Origin: Hypericum androsaemum
Lineage: Eukaryota; Streptophyta; Magnoliopsida; Malpighiales; Hypericaceae
DNA: 64,000 bases
Assembly (NCBI GenBank): GCA_963995505.1
Contig: OZ023180.1
Coordinates: forward strand, 11,732,689-11,796,688
Direction: 5' to 3'
Under the pieces are notes generated by a model that saw nothing but the letters and a program-made list of their open reading frames with translations, was not told the DNA's origin and did not search any database. The position numbers and the translations under genes are program-made. The stretch's first letter is position 1, and every line of letters starts with the position of its first letter. Positions 42,863-54,180 of the stretch are shown piece by piece.

Positions 42863-43520
42863 CCCCTCGTATTCACTTCTTGTTGGCCAATCTCAAGCTC
42901 CATGCTTTGGGGCGTGGCTCGCCACTTGCGCGAGGAGGGCCGTCGACGGCAACTCGGCCTTCTTGTGTTGTTCCGACGAGGGTCGAAACCCAGAGAAAGA
43001 CAAGGGGTTGGTTAGAGAGGGACCACAGAGAGAGAGAGAGAAATGGGTAGTAGAGACTTTATTACTATTAGAGGAATAAATAATGAATGTATTATTACCC
43101 ATTTTTTTCCCTTTTATATCTCTCTCTCTCTCTCTCTATTCCGCCTTGGCACGTTAGCTGACTTGCCACGTCACTCCTTTTAGTTTCAGTCACCCTGTCA
43201 TGCTCATAACAAAAAAAGAAAAAAACTTACGTAAATGGATTTTGAGCAAGACAGCAATTCTGATGAACAAGCCACAGGAGGAAACTGATCACTGTCTTGA
43301 CTTTCGGCTCACTGAAACTAACCACATTTGGACAAGAAAGAGAATTAATTACACGGAAATCTGAGTAAACTTAATCAAAAATCTAAGAAGAGAAGAAGGT
43401 GACAGATACACATTGAACACAGAGAAAGGGAAGAAGGTGTGACAGATACACATTGAACACAGAGAAAGAGAAGAAGGTGACAGATACGCAGAGAAAGAGA
43501 AGAAGGGTGGTCAATCTGCA
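42863..43520. other. Receptor-kinase 5' region with repeats
   Basis: There is a (CT)n tract at 43112-43138. Two to three copies of a 50-bp unit (AGAAGAAGGTGACAGATACACATTGAACACAGAGAAAG-like) sit at 43391-43507 just before the ATG. The repeats probably lie in the kinase gene's leader or promoter. Confidence 0.55.
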
Positions 43521-46500
43521 ATGGTTAGTTTTTCTCTGCACCCTCTACATAAGGTGGCACCACTGGCCTTTAGCTTTTGCTCATTGGTGTTGTGCTACAC
43601 GTTGATCGGCTGCGTAGCTAGAGACACAATGTACCTAGGTAGAACCAAACTTGAAGAGTCCAAGGGAGAGACTCTTGTTTCAGCTGCGGGGAGGTTTGAG
43701 CTTGGATTCTTTAGTGGGAATTCAACTAGGGGCAGCAGGTATTTAGGGATATGGTACAAGAACCTGTCTCCTAGAATTGTGGTTTGGGTTGCCAACAGAG
43801 ATAGGCCCCTTCTGAATTCAACAGGGACACTTGCTTTTGGACCTGATGGCAGCCTCCAGGTCTTGGATGAGTCCGGCGAGTTATATTGGTCCACCGCTGC
43901 TGACAGACAGGTTCATATTCGAAGGAGATATGCAGAAGCTAGGCTGATGGATTCCGGGAACTTTGTTCTGTCGACACCAATGGAGCAGATATGGCAGAGT
44001 TTTGAAAACCCTGCTGACACATTGCTGCCGGGGATGAATTTTACTGGAATCTCATTGAATTCATGGAGGGGAGAAGGCAATCCAGGATCAGGGAGCTTCT
44101 ATTTCAATGAGACAACCCAGAATCAGTTTGTTATCCAGTTCCAGGCTCACATTTTCCCTATATGGAGAAGTACTTTTGAGACAGGATTGTTCAAAGGTGC
44201 TCGGCAGAATCTGATATCTGATATCTTAGCCAATGTGACCACGAGCCAGGCCTCAGATGACACTAACTGGAGGATAGTGATGAATAGCACGGGGAAGATC
44301 CAATACTGGATATTGGAAGCTCAACAATGGATCTTAAGAACGTGGGCACCAAGAGATAGATGTGGTTTTGGAAATGTGTGTGGCACCTTTGGGATCTGCA
44401 ATGTAAAGAATAGAATTCTGTGCAGATGTTTGCAAGGATTCGTTCCTACCTACCCAGAGATATGGGATCGTGGATCTTTTACAGATGGATGCATAAGAAA
44501 CGAGGTCATTGGTACAACCAACGACTCCTTTCTGGCCCTAAGCAAGATGAGAGTCAGAAATTTCGACTTGAGTATATCTGCAGATGGAGAAAAATGCAGA
44601 GAACAGTGTCTGAACACTCCACAATGCCAAGCATACACACAAGAGAAGAAAAGCTCACAAAGTGATCAAGCCTGCTTGATCTGGACAGAGAATCTAGACT
44701 ATCTACAGGAGGACTATGATGGAGGAGCCAACAAACTCTTTGTCCGCGTTGCTACTTCCAGCATAAGTAAGTACTTCCTGGAAGTTTACTGTTTTGTTGA
44801 TGTATTGATGATAATTACAGAGCTAATCGCAATGTGCTTATATACAAGTTATTCTAAATATAACAATTAGTCACTGACCTCATCCAATGGCTCTTTTACA
44901 ACAGCTAGTTGGAGGGTAATTACATTGGTATCTAATTAAGGAAATTGACAGATAGTTAACCTTCCTAGATTGACCCTAATTGATGCCTAAATACACGGGT
45001 TACAATAGTCTAATTATGGCCAGAGGGTTGAGGTTGCAAAGCCGCATTTAGCAGATGCAACCTGATCTGCAAAACTGCTGCAGAATTTGCAGTTGCAGAA
45101 CCTGGAACAATGCTGCAGAAGCAGCAGATCGTCGCGCCATTGGAACCACTTCCCAACTTCATGTTTATATACAAGTTACCCTAAGTATGAAAATTAATGC
45201 ACTAACCTCCTCCAACGGCTCTTCTGTTTTGATAAGTCCTCCAACGGCTCGTATACAACAGCTAGCTGGAGGGTAATTACATTGGTATCTAATTAAGAAA
45301 ATTGACCTAATCGATGCCTAAATACACGGGTTACAATAGTCTAATTATGGCCAGAGGGTTGAGGTTGCAAAGCTGCATTTAGCAGGTGTAACCTGTTCTG
45401 CAGAACTGCTGCACAATCTGCAGTTGCAGAACCTCGAACAATGCTGCATTAGCAGCAGATCATCACACCATTGCCAACACTTCCCAAGATCACGTTATAT
45501 ACAAGTTACCCCAAGTATGACAGTTAATGCACTAACCTCCTCCAACGGCTCTTTTACAACAGCTAGTTGAAGGGTAATTACATTGGTATCTAATTAAGGA
45601 AATTGACAGCTAACTAACCTTCCTAGATTGACCCTAATTGATGCCTAAATACATGGGTTACATTAGTCTAATTATGGCCAGAGGCTTGAGGTTGCAAAGC
45701 TGGATATAGCAGCTGCAACCTGTTCTGCAGAACTGCTATAGAATCTGTAGCTGCAGAACCTTGAACAATGCTGCAGAAGCAGCAGATCATCACGCCATTG
45801 CCAACACTTCTCAACTCACATTTTCATACAAGTTACCCTAAGTATGACAATTAATGCACTAACCTCCTCCAACGGCTCTTTCACAACAGCTAGTTTCCTT
45901 ATCAGATTATGCTTTTTTCTTTCCTGTTCAGAAGAAACTTTATCTGCAAATTTGTTTCATTTCATGTGAAGGTTCAGGAAAAGATGCATCAGTTTCTTTG
46001 ATTGTTGGAGCAAGTATTGGAGGGGTGGTGGTGGTTCTTTCATGCATCATCCTATTTTTTTGGCTATTCAGAAGAAAGTTGACAAAGAGACGAGGTACGT
46101 TTTTCATTTACATCTTACAACCGTGTCAATTCTGAAGGAATTCGGTGCTTTTCTCCCTACAATTCCTAGTTTGATGAGTACTTTGTTTATTCTTCCTTTC
46201 AGAAGGCAGGGGGAAGTTCCAATATGAAGTTTTGATGCACAACACTGAGGAGCGTATCAAACAGCTGATAGACAATCAACACTTTACAGAAGAAGATGGT
46301 AAAGGCATTGATGTACAGTCTGTTGACTTCGATAGCATTCAAGCTGCAACAGATAATTTTTCAAATGAAAACAAACTGGGACAAGGAGGATTTGGACCTG
46401 TTTACAAGGTAACTTTGGTATTATATGCAAAAGTATTATTACAACTTGGTAGTTTTTTCTTCTTCACTCCTTTAACAGTTAGTCATTAAGAGATAAGCGT

Positions 46501-47680
46501 TCAATAGATTGCCATTGACTTCCAGGGCAAGTTTCCAGGAGGACAAGAAGTTGCTATAAAGAGACTATCAAGCACCTCTCGACAAGGCTTAGCAGAATTC
46601 AAGAATGAGGTGGTGTTGATTGGAAGGCTTCAACATCGGAATCTTGTGAGACTTTTGGGTTATTGTTTAGAGGGAGATGAGAAGATTCTGCTCTACGAAT
46701 ACATGCATAACAAAAGTTTGGATATCTTCTTGTTTGGTGAGCCTTCAAACAAAGACTTTGCATTATTGCTAACTTAGTTACCATATATACTGAGTAGATG
46801 CATCTATGTTCTAGCATTAAGCATCAACCTCAATCATTAACTTGTGCTGCTGATGATAAACTTAACAGATTCACAACATAGTGCACTTTTGACTTGGGAG
46901 AAGCGCTTTGACATTATTCTTGGAGTAGCTCGAGGACTTCTTTATCTTCACCAAGACTCCAGGTTCAGGATCATACATAGAGATATGAAAACAAGCAACA
47001 TATTGCTAGATGAGGAAATGAATCCTAAAATATCAGATTTCGGCTTAGCAACGATACTTGTAGGCAAGCAGAATGAGGGAGGCACCGAAAGAATGATGGG
47101 AACCTTGTAAGTTATCAAATCACATAACATTATCATGTACGAGGTAATCACGACTATGGTTGTTTATGATGGCTTTGAACTCTTGTGTTATGCAGTGGTT
47201 ACATGGCTCCAGAGTACATGATAGACGAGTTGTTCTCGGTGAAAACTGACGTCTTCAGTTTCGGAGTGGTTATATTGGAGATTCTAAGTGGAAAGAAGAC
47301 TACTGATTTCAACCTACTGGATGATGTGAGTCCAAATATCTCCTAATCTAAATGTGCACTATCTGCTGAATAGTCATTACTTATTGCTTGTTTATTCGTG
47401 ACCTTACTAGGCCTGGAGGTTATGGAAGAAAGGCAAGACAATGGAATTCATGGCAGGGACACTAGGTGAGCGCTGCAAACGTAAGGAATTTCTAAAGTGT
47501 GTGAATGTTGCACTGTTGTGCATAGAAGAAAATCCGGAGGACCGTCCCACCATGTCCAGTGTTTTGGTTTTTCTTAGCAGCGAAACAGCTATTCCAGCCC
47601 CAAAGAAACCAGCTTTCACAAGAGGAAGCCAGCACAGTCTTGAGCCTGGCTCAGCTTCTTCAAGTAAACAGGAGGCATAA
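43521..47680 (+). CDS. G-type lectin S-receptor-like serine/threonine kinase
   Basis: Seven exons join in frame: 43521-44766, 45972-46094, 46203-46408, 46526-46736, 46869-47106, 47196-47325, 47411-47680, giving about 807 residues. A signal peptide (to about residue 34) precedes a B-lectin domain ([21 protein letters not shown]), the S-locus glycoprotein/EGF region ([14 protein letters not shown]) and a PAN domain ([17 protein letters not shown]). Exon 2 encodes one transmembrane helix ([20 protein letters not shown]). The kinase keeps its essentials: GQGGFG loop, VAIK lysine, HRDMKTSN catalytic loop, DFG and APE. It is a plasma-membrane receptor kinase. The layout resembles At4g03230 as I recall it. 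Intron 1 is unusual (1.2 kb of tandem repeats). Confidence 0.92.
44841..45893 (+). repeat. Tandem 328-bp repeat inside receptor-kinase intron 1
   Basis: Three full copies begin at 44841, 45168 and 45498, and a partial copy begins at 45825. Each starts (T/C)ATACAAGTTA and includes CTAATTATGGCCAGAGG and a GCTGCAGAA-rich section. The copies are closely similar, so the duplication is fairly recent. They make up nearly all of the intron. Confidence 0.92.
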
Positions 47681-48229
47681 CTCAGCGTTGTTGTTCTTCC
47701 ATTTTTTTAAGTTAAGATTGATGGTTCCATTAGTTTCTGTAATTTTAGATGATTGCATACTTTATTGATAAGAAAGTATAGATATATATAAAAACATAGA
47801 ATTCACAGTATACTAATCAGAATCCTTTACTTCATAAATGTAAGGAACAGTTAAATGTGCTCTTAAAGTGTATGTACAGGTTTAGCCACCATGTACAGGG
47901 CTTCCCTCTTTGAATGGGGTCTAATCACAGACAAATTTAGTCATCTTTTTCTTGATTCTTATGAAAATTAGTTCACTGGTGTCAATGTCATGTAATTAAA
48001 TAATACTGCAAATCAGGAGACAGGTGTTCTTTTGGCTATGGAGCCCCGTGTATTCATTCAATTATAATGCATTGTTTACACAAAAGAGGAAGAAATCCAG
48101 AGCCAAGGTAGGCCTCTCTAACAGTTAAAATGTAGAAAAGTAGAACTTGGTTGTAATGACAGAGCTTGCCTTATGTGACCTCCTCCAGATCCAATCCAAG
48201 TTACCATCCTTGGCAGCCCCCGCACTGAT
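47681..48229. other. Receptor-kinase 3' region
   Basis: Probable 3' UTR followed by AT-rich spacer. No gene is seen. Confidence 0.5.
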
Positions 48230-48300
48230 CCTGGTTTGCAGATATCCTCCTGCCATGGTGTGGATTGCCAACAGAGACAATCCACTTTTCCTTGGAGAAT
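48230..48300 (+). pseudogene. Short B-lectin fragment of a second S-receptor kinase
   Basis: The frame contains AMVWIANRDNPLF, matching the [11 protein letters not shown] core of S-domain receptor kinases, but nothing recognisable extends on either side. Lying 550 bp after the intact kinase, it is probably the remnant of a tandem duplicate. Confidence 0.55.
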
Positions 48301-48763
48301 CATTTTTCGATTCTCACTTTGATTATTGGAAGCATACTGAAGCTTCCAGACTTTTTTTCACGCTAATCAATAAGAACTTAGAAGTACCATGGATCTTCAT
48401 AGTACTGGAACTATCTCTGACACTGATGACTGATAGAACCTTTTTCCTATAATCAATAGGTCTAAAGTATATCGGCATCGTGCTACCATTAGTTCATTCA
48501 GATTATGCAACAGAATAAAATTATTGGTTAAAGACAAGCAGCGCATATCTAGAGATCCCAGTCCAAGCTTTTTATATCACCGACGGTTCTAATTCAACGT
48601 CTATGAAGTTATGTTTTGGAAAAAGTACCTCTTGCAGAATCAATCTCAAGAAGTTGTGGAACATGCAGCACACACATCAGTATTCCCTATCCATGGCCAA
48701 GAGTAGAAATAACTTGGGATGGGCAAGAGTCCTGAGTTCTGAGAGGCAGCTGATTAAACTCAC

Positions 48764-49345
48764 CTGTTGAGCAGCAACTTCGCGAGGCGGGAACTCATAA
48801 GACAGATTGCAATAAGTGTTGTCTAAGTAAAGCATATGGACACTCTCATCCTTGAATGCGCCAAGCAGCATCGCCCTCCGACATCTGGCCCTCTCGCTGC
48901 TCGCCTCCCACCGAAAATCGCCAGTGTACAAACGGCACCCCAGCTCCCTGCGAAACAAGAAGATGACCGCACCTAAGCAAACCAAAAACAACCTAATTCT
49001 CATAGAGGAATAAACACAAACACCCAGCGAGCGGATACTAACTCGGCAGTAAAGACAAAACGGCGCGTACCGGGACAATGGTGTGCGTCGATGGCCATGA
49101 CACGGACGACAGAGGTGCCGAGGGAGAGGAGAGGGAGAGTGTACCAGGCGCCAATGTCGAGGACGCGGAGAAGGAAGAGGTCGAAGCCCGGGAACCTGAA
49201 GGGGAAGAGCTTGGCGGGAGCAGTAGATGGGGCCGTTGGACCAGGTGGAGGCAAGGCCCTGGGTGTGGTCCACGTGGAGGTGAGTGAGGAAGTAAGCCTA
49301 GCTCCCCGCTCTCCATTTGTCCACCGAGATTAGGCCTTCCTCCAT
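48764..49345 (-). pseudogene. Truncated SNM1/Apollo-type DNA repair nuclease
   Basis: Exon 1 (49345-49071) starts MEEGLISVDKWRAGS and carries the metallo-beta-lactamase motif THLHVDHTQGL. Later come KLFPFRFPGFDLFLLRVLD and AIDAHHCPG. Exon 2 (48972-48764) adds AVIFLFRRELGCRLYTGDFRW and LYLDNTYCNLSYEFPPREV. Splice phases agree. Defects: an in-frame TAG directly after residue 15 (where relatives have a sense codon), a frameshift after YCSR, and no later exons, although the family has several hundred more residues (beta-CASP region). Relatives such as At1g27410 (as I recall) are 5' exonucleases for cross-link repair. This copy is dead or a partial duplicate. Confidence 0.85.
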
Positions 49346-49599
49346 TCGTGAAACGGCGCCGTCTACCGGGGGAGGAGGGAGAGCTTGTTGAGTTGAAGGA
49401 TTGGAGGAGGAGAGTGACCTGGTGGTTCGAATTGGGGTCGGAGTTGCAATTGGGCGGGAAGTGGGAAATTCACCAAAAGCTAGGGATTGTGACTATCAAA
49501 AGGGGCTAGCCGTTGCGGAGCGAAGCACTGTTGCATTCGGGGTTAGTTAATAAAAATATTTATTAAATAGAGAATAATCAATAATGTTAAAAATTAAAA
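49346..49599. other. Spacer upstream of the SNM1-like pseudogene
   Basis: Probably the original leader and promoter of the pseudogene, cut by the MULE whose left duplication starts at 49591. Confidence 0.4.
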
Positions 49600-50672
49600 G
49601 AGCAAATTGCCCTCAGGTCCCTGGTATTTACTTAAATTACTATTTTAGTCCTTGCTGTTTCAAAATCAAAACTTTGATTCCCTTAGTTTATTTTTATTGA
49701 ACTCTAAGGTCCCTCGCTGACGTTATCATTTGATTTACTTCAAAAAAGACAATTATACCCTCACAATAAAAAAAACAAAAAACTTGTTCTTCAACCTTCA
49801 ACATTGATTCAACCTTCAACAACGATTCAATTCTTAAAAAAAAAATATCGATTCAACCTCAACTCCGACTCTTTCAAGCGACGGCATTCACGAGACCCAA
49901 ATTGAAAGAAAACTAACAAGCTTCAATCCTTCCAAATCGAAATGGCCTGCACCAAGTAAACTGCAAGGAAGTCCACCGGCGGCCAGGAAGTCGGCCCCGG
50001 CAACCAGAGGATTCAAGAAGGCCCATCGTTTCCGCCTCAGAAGAAAATTAACGAGGGAAGCCCCATCGAAATGTTCTGTTTTGTTTGCCCAGACCAGAGA
50101 ATATGGGTGAGGGGCCGAAGGAGAGGAGAAGCAGTTTTAGGTCGAAGTAGAGGAGAAGCGGGTTCAGGCCTCCGGTTGCTAAACCCTAACAACTCAATCT
50201 CATCTCTTCCTCTTCCCAATTAATCAATTATTTTTGTTAATTAATTGAGCTCGAGAAAGGGGTAGGCATGAAAGTCGAAGGAGAGGAGAAGCGGGAATAG
50301 GTCTGGTTTGTGACGAAGCTAAAACGACCGATCAAGGCTCTGTCCACTACCCTCACCTAAAAATTGACTTCTTGAGCAACCAAATCACGAAACCCAGGAA
50401 GCAATTGTTGATTTTAAATTTTAATTAATTTGATTCCAGGGAAGAAGATGAACATGCAATAGAAAATATGGTCTTTTTTCTTTCTTTTAAAATTTTGAAG
50501 GGGTATAATGATCATAAAAAATGTATGTTGACCGATGACATCAACAGTGGACCCGATAGGGACCTGAGAGTTCAATAAAAGTAAACTAGGGGGACTGAAG
50601 TTTTGATTTCTAAACAGTAGGGACTAAAATAGTGATTTAAGCAAACACCAGGGACCTAAAGGTAATTTTCTC
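49600..50672. mobile_element. MULE family 'c' (non-autonomous)
   Basis: Inverted repeats of about 125 bp: the left arm begins GAGCAAATTGCCCTCAGGTCC; the complement of the right arm begins GAGAAAATTACCTTTAGGTCC. A perfect 9-bp duplication AAATTAAAA flanks it (49591-49599, 50673-50681). The interior (49780-50500) shows no recognised coding sequence. Confidence 0.88.
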
Positions 50673-50812
50673 AAATTAAAAATAATACTAGGCAATAACT
50701 AAGTATTTTAAAAGTCATAATATTAAACCTTGGCTAAACTTGCATTAAAGTGACTTCTTCAAAGTAATTACATATTGTTTTACATATTTTACAAATTTGA
50801 GAAACAATTTAG

Positions 50813-51000
50813 GTAAAATTACACTCCAGTCCCCCATATTTTCTTTTATGTGCTCTCGGGCCACTCTATTTTGAAAAATCGATTATGTTACCCCTCTAGT
50901 TTGGTAAAATTATACTTTCGGGTCACTATGCCCGGAATATTTGATATTCTCTGGTGAATGACCACCTAAAAAGACCAAAATACCCCCTTTATATTCTTTA
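50813..51000. other. Single MULE-like terminus
   Basis: The phrases AAAATTACACTCCAGTCCCC and GTGCTCTCGGGCCACTC imitate the style of MULE 'c' and 'e' arms (AAATTAC...AGTCCC), but I found no opposite arm or duplication. It may be half of an element lost when the Copia copy inserted or was deleted. Confidence 0.3.
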
Positions 51001-51739
51001 ACTCCATCTTCAAACTTTGGCCAAAACACAAATTCATCACTTTCATACTTGCGCTTCTCTTTATGGCTCCCCAGGCACATTCCATTGAGTCTACGAACTT
51101 GGCAAATGAACTAAACAAACTTTGCTTGACCTCTGACCAATATAATGGTTTATTGGCTATTGTGCAACATGCTGCACCATCCAACAATGCTCATGTTCCT
51201 CCAACAGTTATTAATTGCATCAACAGCTGTCACTAGTTCTGATCATGCATCTTCTTCCTTTTCTAATAATGTCATGCATATGTCTGGTAAGGATCATTCT
51301 ACCTTGTTTGAATTCTTTTATGTCATTCTCACCATTGTCTCATGTTCATATTGGTCTTCCAAATGGACACTTTGCACAAGCACAACACAGGCACAATTCA
51401 ATTAAACTCAGATTTAGTATTGACAGATGTTCTGCATGTTCCCTCTTTTAGTTTTAACCTCATTTCAGTCCGTAAGTTGCTTAGAGCTCGTTCTTTATCA
51501 CTTAACTTTCAGCTTGCTTGCTGTTTCATACAGGATCCCCTCACTTTGAGAATGATTGGTAAAGCCAAGAAAGAAAATGGGTTGTATATCATTGAAGCAG
51601 AGCATTCGACGACATCCATACTTGGACCTCATCCCTCAGCAAACACACTTCAACTCATCCACAACCATTTTGATTTATGGCATACCCGATTAGGGCATCT
51701 TCCTGCAGATAAGTTATAGATCTTACTGCATAGCACTCG

Positions 51740-52965
51740 TCAGTGGTTTGCAAAACTAACATCTGCTTTGCTTCAAGATGGTTTTACACAGTCACAATCT
51801 GATCAATCATTATTTACAAAATCTACAGCTCAGTTTTTTGTGGCACTCTTGGTCTATGTAGATGACATAGTCATTACAGGCAGTGATTCTTCAGTTATTG
51901 ACTCTGTCAAGACCTATCTACATACTCAATTTAAGTTAAAGGATCTTGGCTCTTTAAAATATTTTCTTGGATTGGAAATAGCTCATAATTCTCATGGTTT
52001 ACATCTAAGTCAGAAGAAATACACACCAATTATTGGCTGATACAAGTTATATTGATTGCAAGCCCCTTGCTACACCAATGGAATATAACCTGCATCTTAA
52101 CAACACTGATGGTGTTCTTCTGGATTCTCTTGCTGCCACTGTGTCATCTGATACCCCTATTATTCCTGACCCAGATGATGATGATGTTGATCTTTCTCTT
52201 GATCTCTCAATCAATTCCTCAACATATCGTCAACTGGTTGGCCGCCTTTTATATTTAACAAACACACGACCTGACATTAGCTATCCAGTTCAACAATTAA
52301 GTCAGTTCATGTCTGCTCCCACTGATATTCATCTGAAAGCAGCATGTCGTTTACTTCGCTATCTCAAAGGCTGCCCAGGTTATGGTCTTTTATATTCATC
52401 AGCTGCTGATATGCGTTTAAAGGCCTTTTGTGACAGTGATTATGGCACCTGCTCTGACTCACGAAGGTCTATTACTGGATTCACGGTGTTCCTTGGTGAT
52501 TTCCTTGTGTCCTGGAGATCAAAGAAGCAACCTACTGTCTCCCGTTCATCTTCTGAGGCTGAATATAGGGCGCTTGCTATCCTCACTAGCGAGTTGCAAT
52601 GGTTGAGGTACCTACTTAATGATCTCCATTCGCTTCTACCTGGTCCGAGCCTGGGGTTTTGCGATAGCCAGTCCGCAATATACATCGCAGAAAATCTCGT
52701 CTTTCACGAACGAACGAAGCACATTGAAATAGACTGTCATTTCGTTCGTGAAAAGATACAATCTAGTGAGCTCAAGCTATTTCATGTTCCCACGGAAGAG
52801 CAGCCCGCGGACCTCCTTACCAAGCCAATGCTTACGCGACGCCATCAGTTTTTATTGCGAATGTGTGACATACACATTCCAACTTGTGGGGGCGTGTTAA
52901 ATGGGACTTGTCAGCTGCTGGTGAAAGCTATGAAGGACAAGTCGTTTGGTACTCGGGAAGGATAG
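51740..52965 (+). pseudogene. Copia RT C-terminus and RNase H
   Basis: The first part carries FVALLVYVDDIVITGSD (YVDD catalytic box) and LKDLGSLKYFLGLEIA. A small frameshift near 52028 leads to the long frame to 52965. That frame has YRQLVGRLLYLTNTRPDISY, a complete RNase H (AFCDSDYGTCSDSRRSITGF, SRSSSEAEYRALA) and a C-terminal HVPTEEQPADLLTKPM. The RNase H is fully open, so this element decayed recently compared with the gypsy copies. Confidence 0.85.
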
Positions 52966-53165
52966 AAAATAGGTGGTCGTGGTCCACACCAAAAATTCTT
53001 TTTGTAAAAGGTGTATATATTTTTGCCTCACACCTTTAAAGCAACCGTACATAAATTTTATTTAAAACCCAGAGATGATTTCTCTCTGGTCCACCGAAAC
53101 TCTACATCTTCTTCTTCCCTTCTTTTACCTGCTTTAGTCTCGATTAGATCCAAGTTTTCATTATG
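52895..53165 (+). repeat. 3' LTR of the Copia remnant
   Basis: It starts TGTTAAATGG directly after the polypurine tract and includes a GTGTATATATTTT box near 53012. The right boundary is uncertain by about 10 bp because there is no second LTR to compare. Confidence 0.65.
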
Positions 53166-53170
53166 GGACA

Positions 53171-53627
53171 ACTTAGGTATGGAAGTCCCATGAGGAGTGT
53201 GGAAATTGATGTACTATTTTTCTTTTCTTTTTGAGTGATTTATTAAAAGAAGTTCGTTTATTTATTTTCTTTAATATGGCGGAAGTAATGGGTCAGAAAG
53301 ATAAGAAATTGTCCTCGCAACATTGCCTTCAAAACATCTGCGGTCACCTCGTCCCTGCCCATGGAAACAACGACTTTCGTCCGACGACCTGTTTACCAGC
53401 CCCACCGCCAGTGCGTTCTTCGTCTGTGAGTATATATCTTATTCTGTTATATTACTAATTTGTTACCTTCCAGAAAATGCCATAAGAAAATTAGAAGAAA
53501 TTGCAAAATTAGAATTAAGATAACGGAGTTATGGCAAAGGGCCCTGAATGAGATACGAAGCTGTTACAAGAGACCCAGATCGGCAGGCGGCGGTGTCGTC
53601 TCCGCTAAAGACCTAGGTATACATCAT
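53171..53627. other. Spacer with one exon-like frame
   Basis: A frame from ATG at 53277 (MGQKDKKLSSQHCLQNICGH) ends at a GTGAGT-type donor near 53427. No homology is recognised and there is no clear second exon, so I do not call a gene. Confidence 0.3.
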
Positions 53628-54080
53628 GGGTCTGGATTGAGCACGGAGTGAAGGAATCGATTCCGTACGGTTTGGAGTGAAGGGGGGACCGCAGTGGCAA
53701 GCGTAGTTATGTGATAATGGCAAGTACAGTTATGTGATAATGGCAAGCGCAGTTATGTGATAATGGCATGTGTATTTTGTGACAGTGGCAAGTCCCGTTG
53801 ATGATAATGGCGCGCGTGGTTTTTTTCATTTTGGCCCCCCATATTTTAGCATTTTTGCAAAAAGGTCACACTGGCATGCGTAGTTATGTGATAGTGGCAT
53901 GCGCAGTTATGTGATACTGGCATGCGCAGTCACGTGATAATGGCATTTGTATCCGGCCTGCGTTTGTGCGTGGCTTTTTTCATTTTGGTCCCGAAATTTT
54001 AGCGCGTTTGCAAAAAAGTCCCCGCGTGTCTTCATTCCGAACGGTTCGGAATCTGAGCATTCCGTGCCCAATCCAGACCC
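53628..54080. mobile_element. MULE family 'd' MITE (453 bp)
   Basis: Terminal repeats GGGTCTGGATTGAGCACGG and the complement of GGGTCTGGATTGGGCACGG. A perfect 9-bp duplication ATACATCAT flanks it (53619-53627, 54081-54089). Its interior is made of 22-bp units of GCAGTTATGTGATAATGGCATGC type in two blocks (53700-53790 and 53870-53945). There is no coding capacity. Confidence 0.88.
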
Positions 54081-54180
54081 ATACATCATGTCTCCTAGGC
54101 TTGTATTTTAATTAAATTTAATTCTTTAGTGTGATAGTTCGAGGATGGATTTATTAAAATAGAGAGATGGGATTGACTCG

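Larger units (their letters stand above)
51063..53170 (+). mobile_element. 5'-truncated, internally deleted Copia retrotransposon
   Basis: It opens inside gag (CLTSDQYNGLLAIVQ, about 51120). A GAG-pre-integrase region follows (51342-51719: VLHVPSFSFNLISVRKLL, LWHTRLGHLPADKL). The sequence then jumps directly into the reverse-transcriptase C-terminus and RNase H. The polypurine tract (TTGTGGGGGCG) and a 3' LTR starting TGTTAAATGGGAC at 52895 close it; the LTR end is near 53160-53170. The integrase core, the RT N-terminus and the 5' LTR are absent. Confidence 0.82.

Noticed and set aside
42020..43079. Plus-strand frames opposite the gypsy relic
   Set aside because: They are complements of the recognisable minus-strand zinc-knuckle/protease frame.
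53277..53430. First exon of a gene (MGQKDKKLSSQH frame)
   Set aside because: No homology recognised and no second exon found before the MULE MITE.
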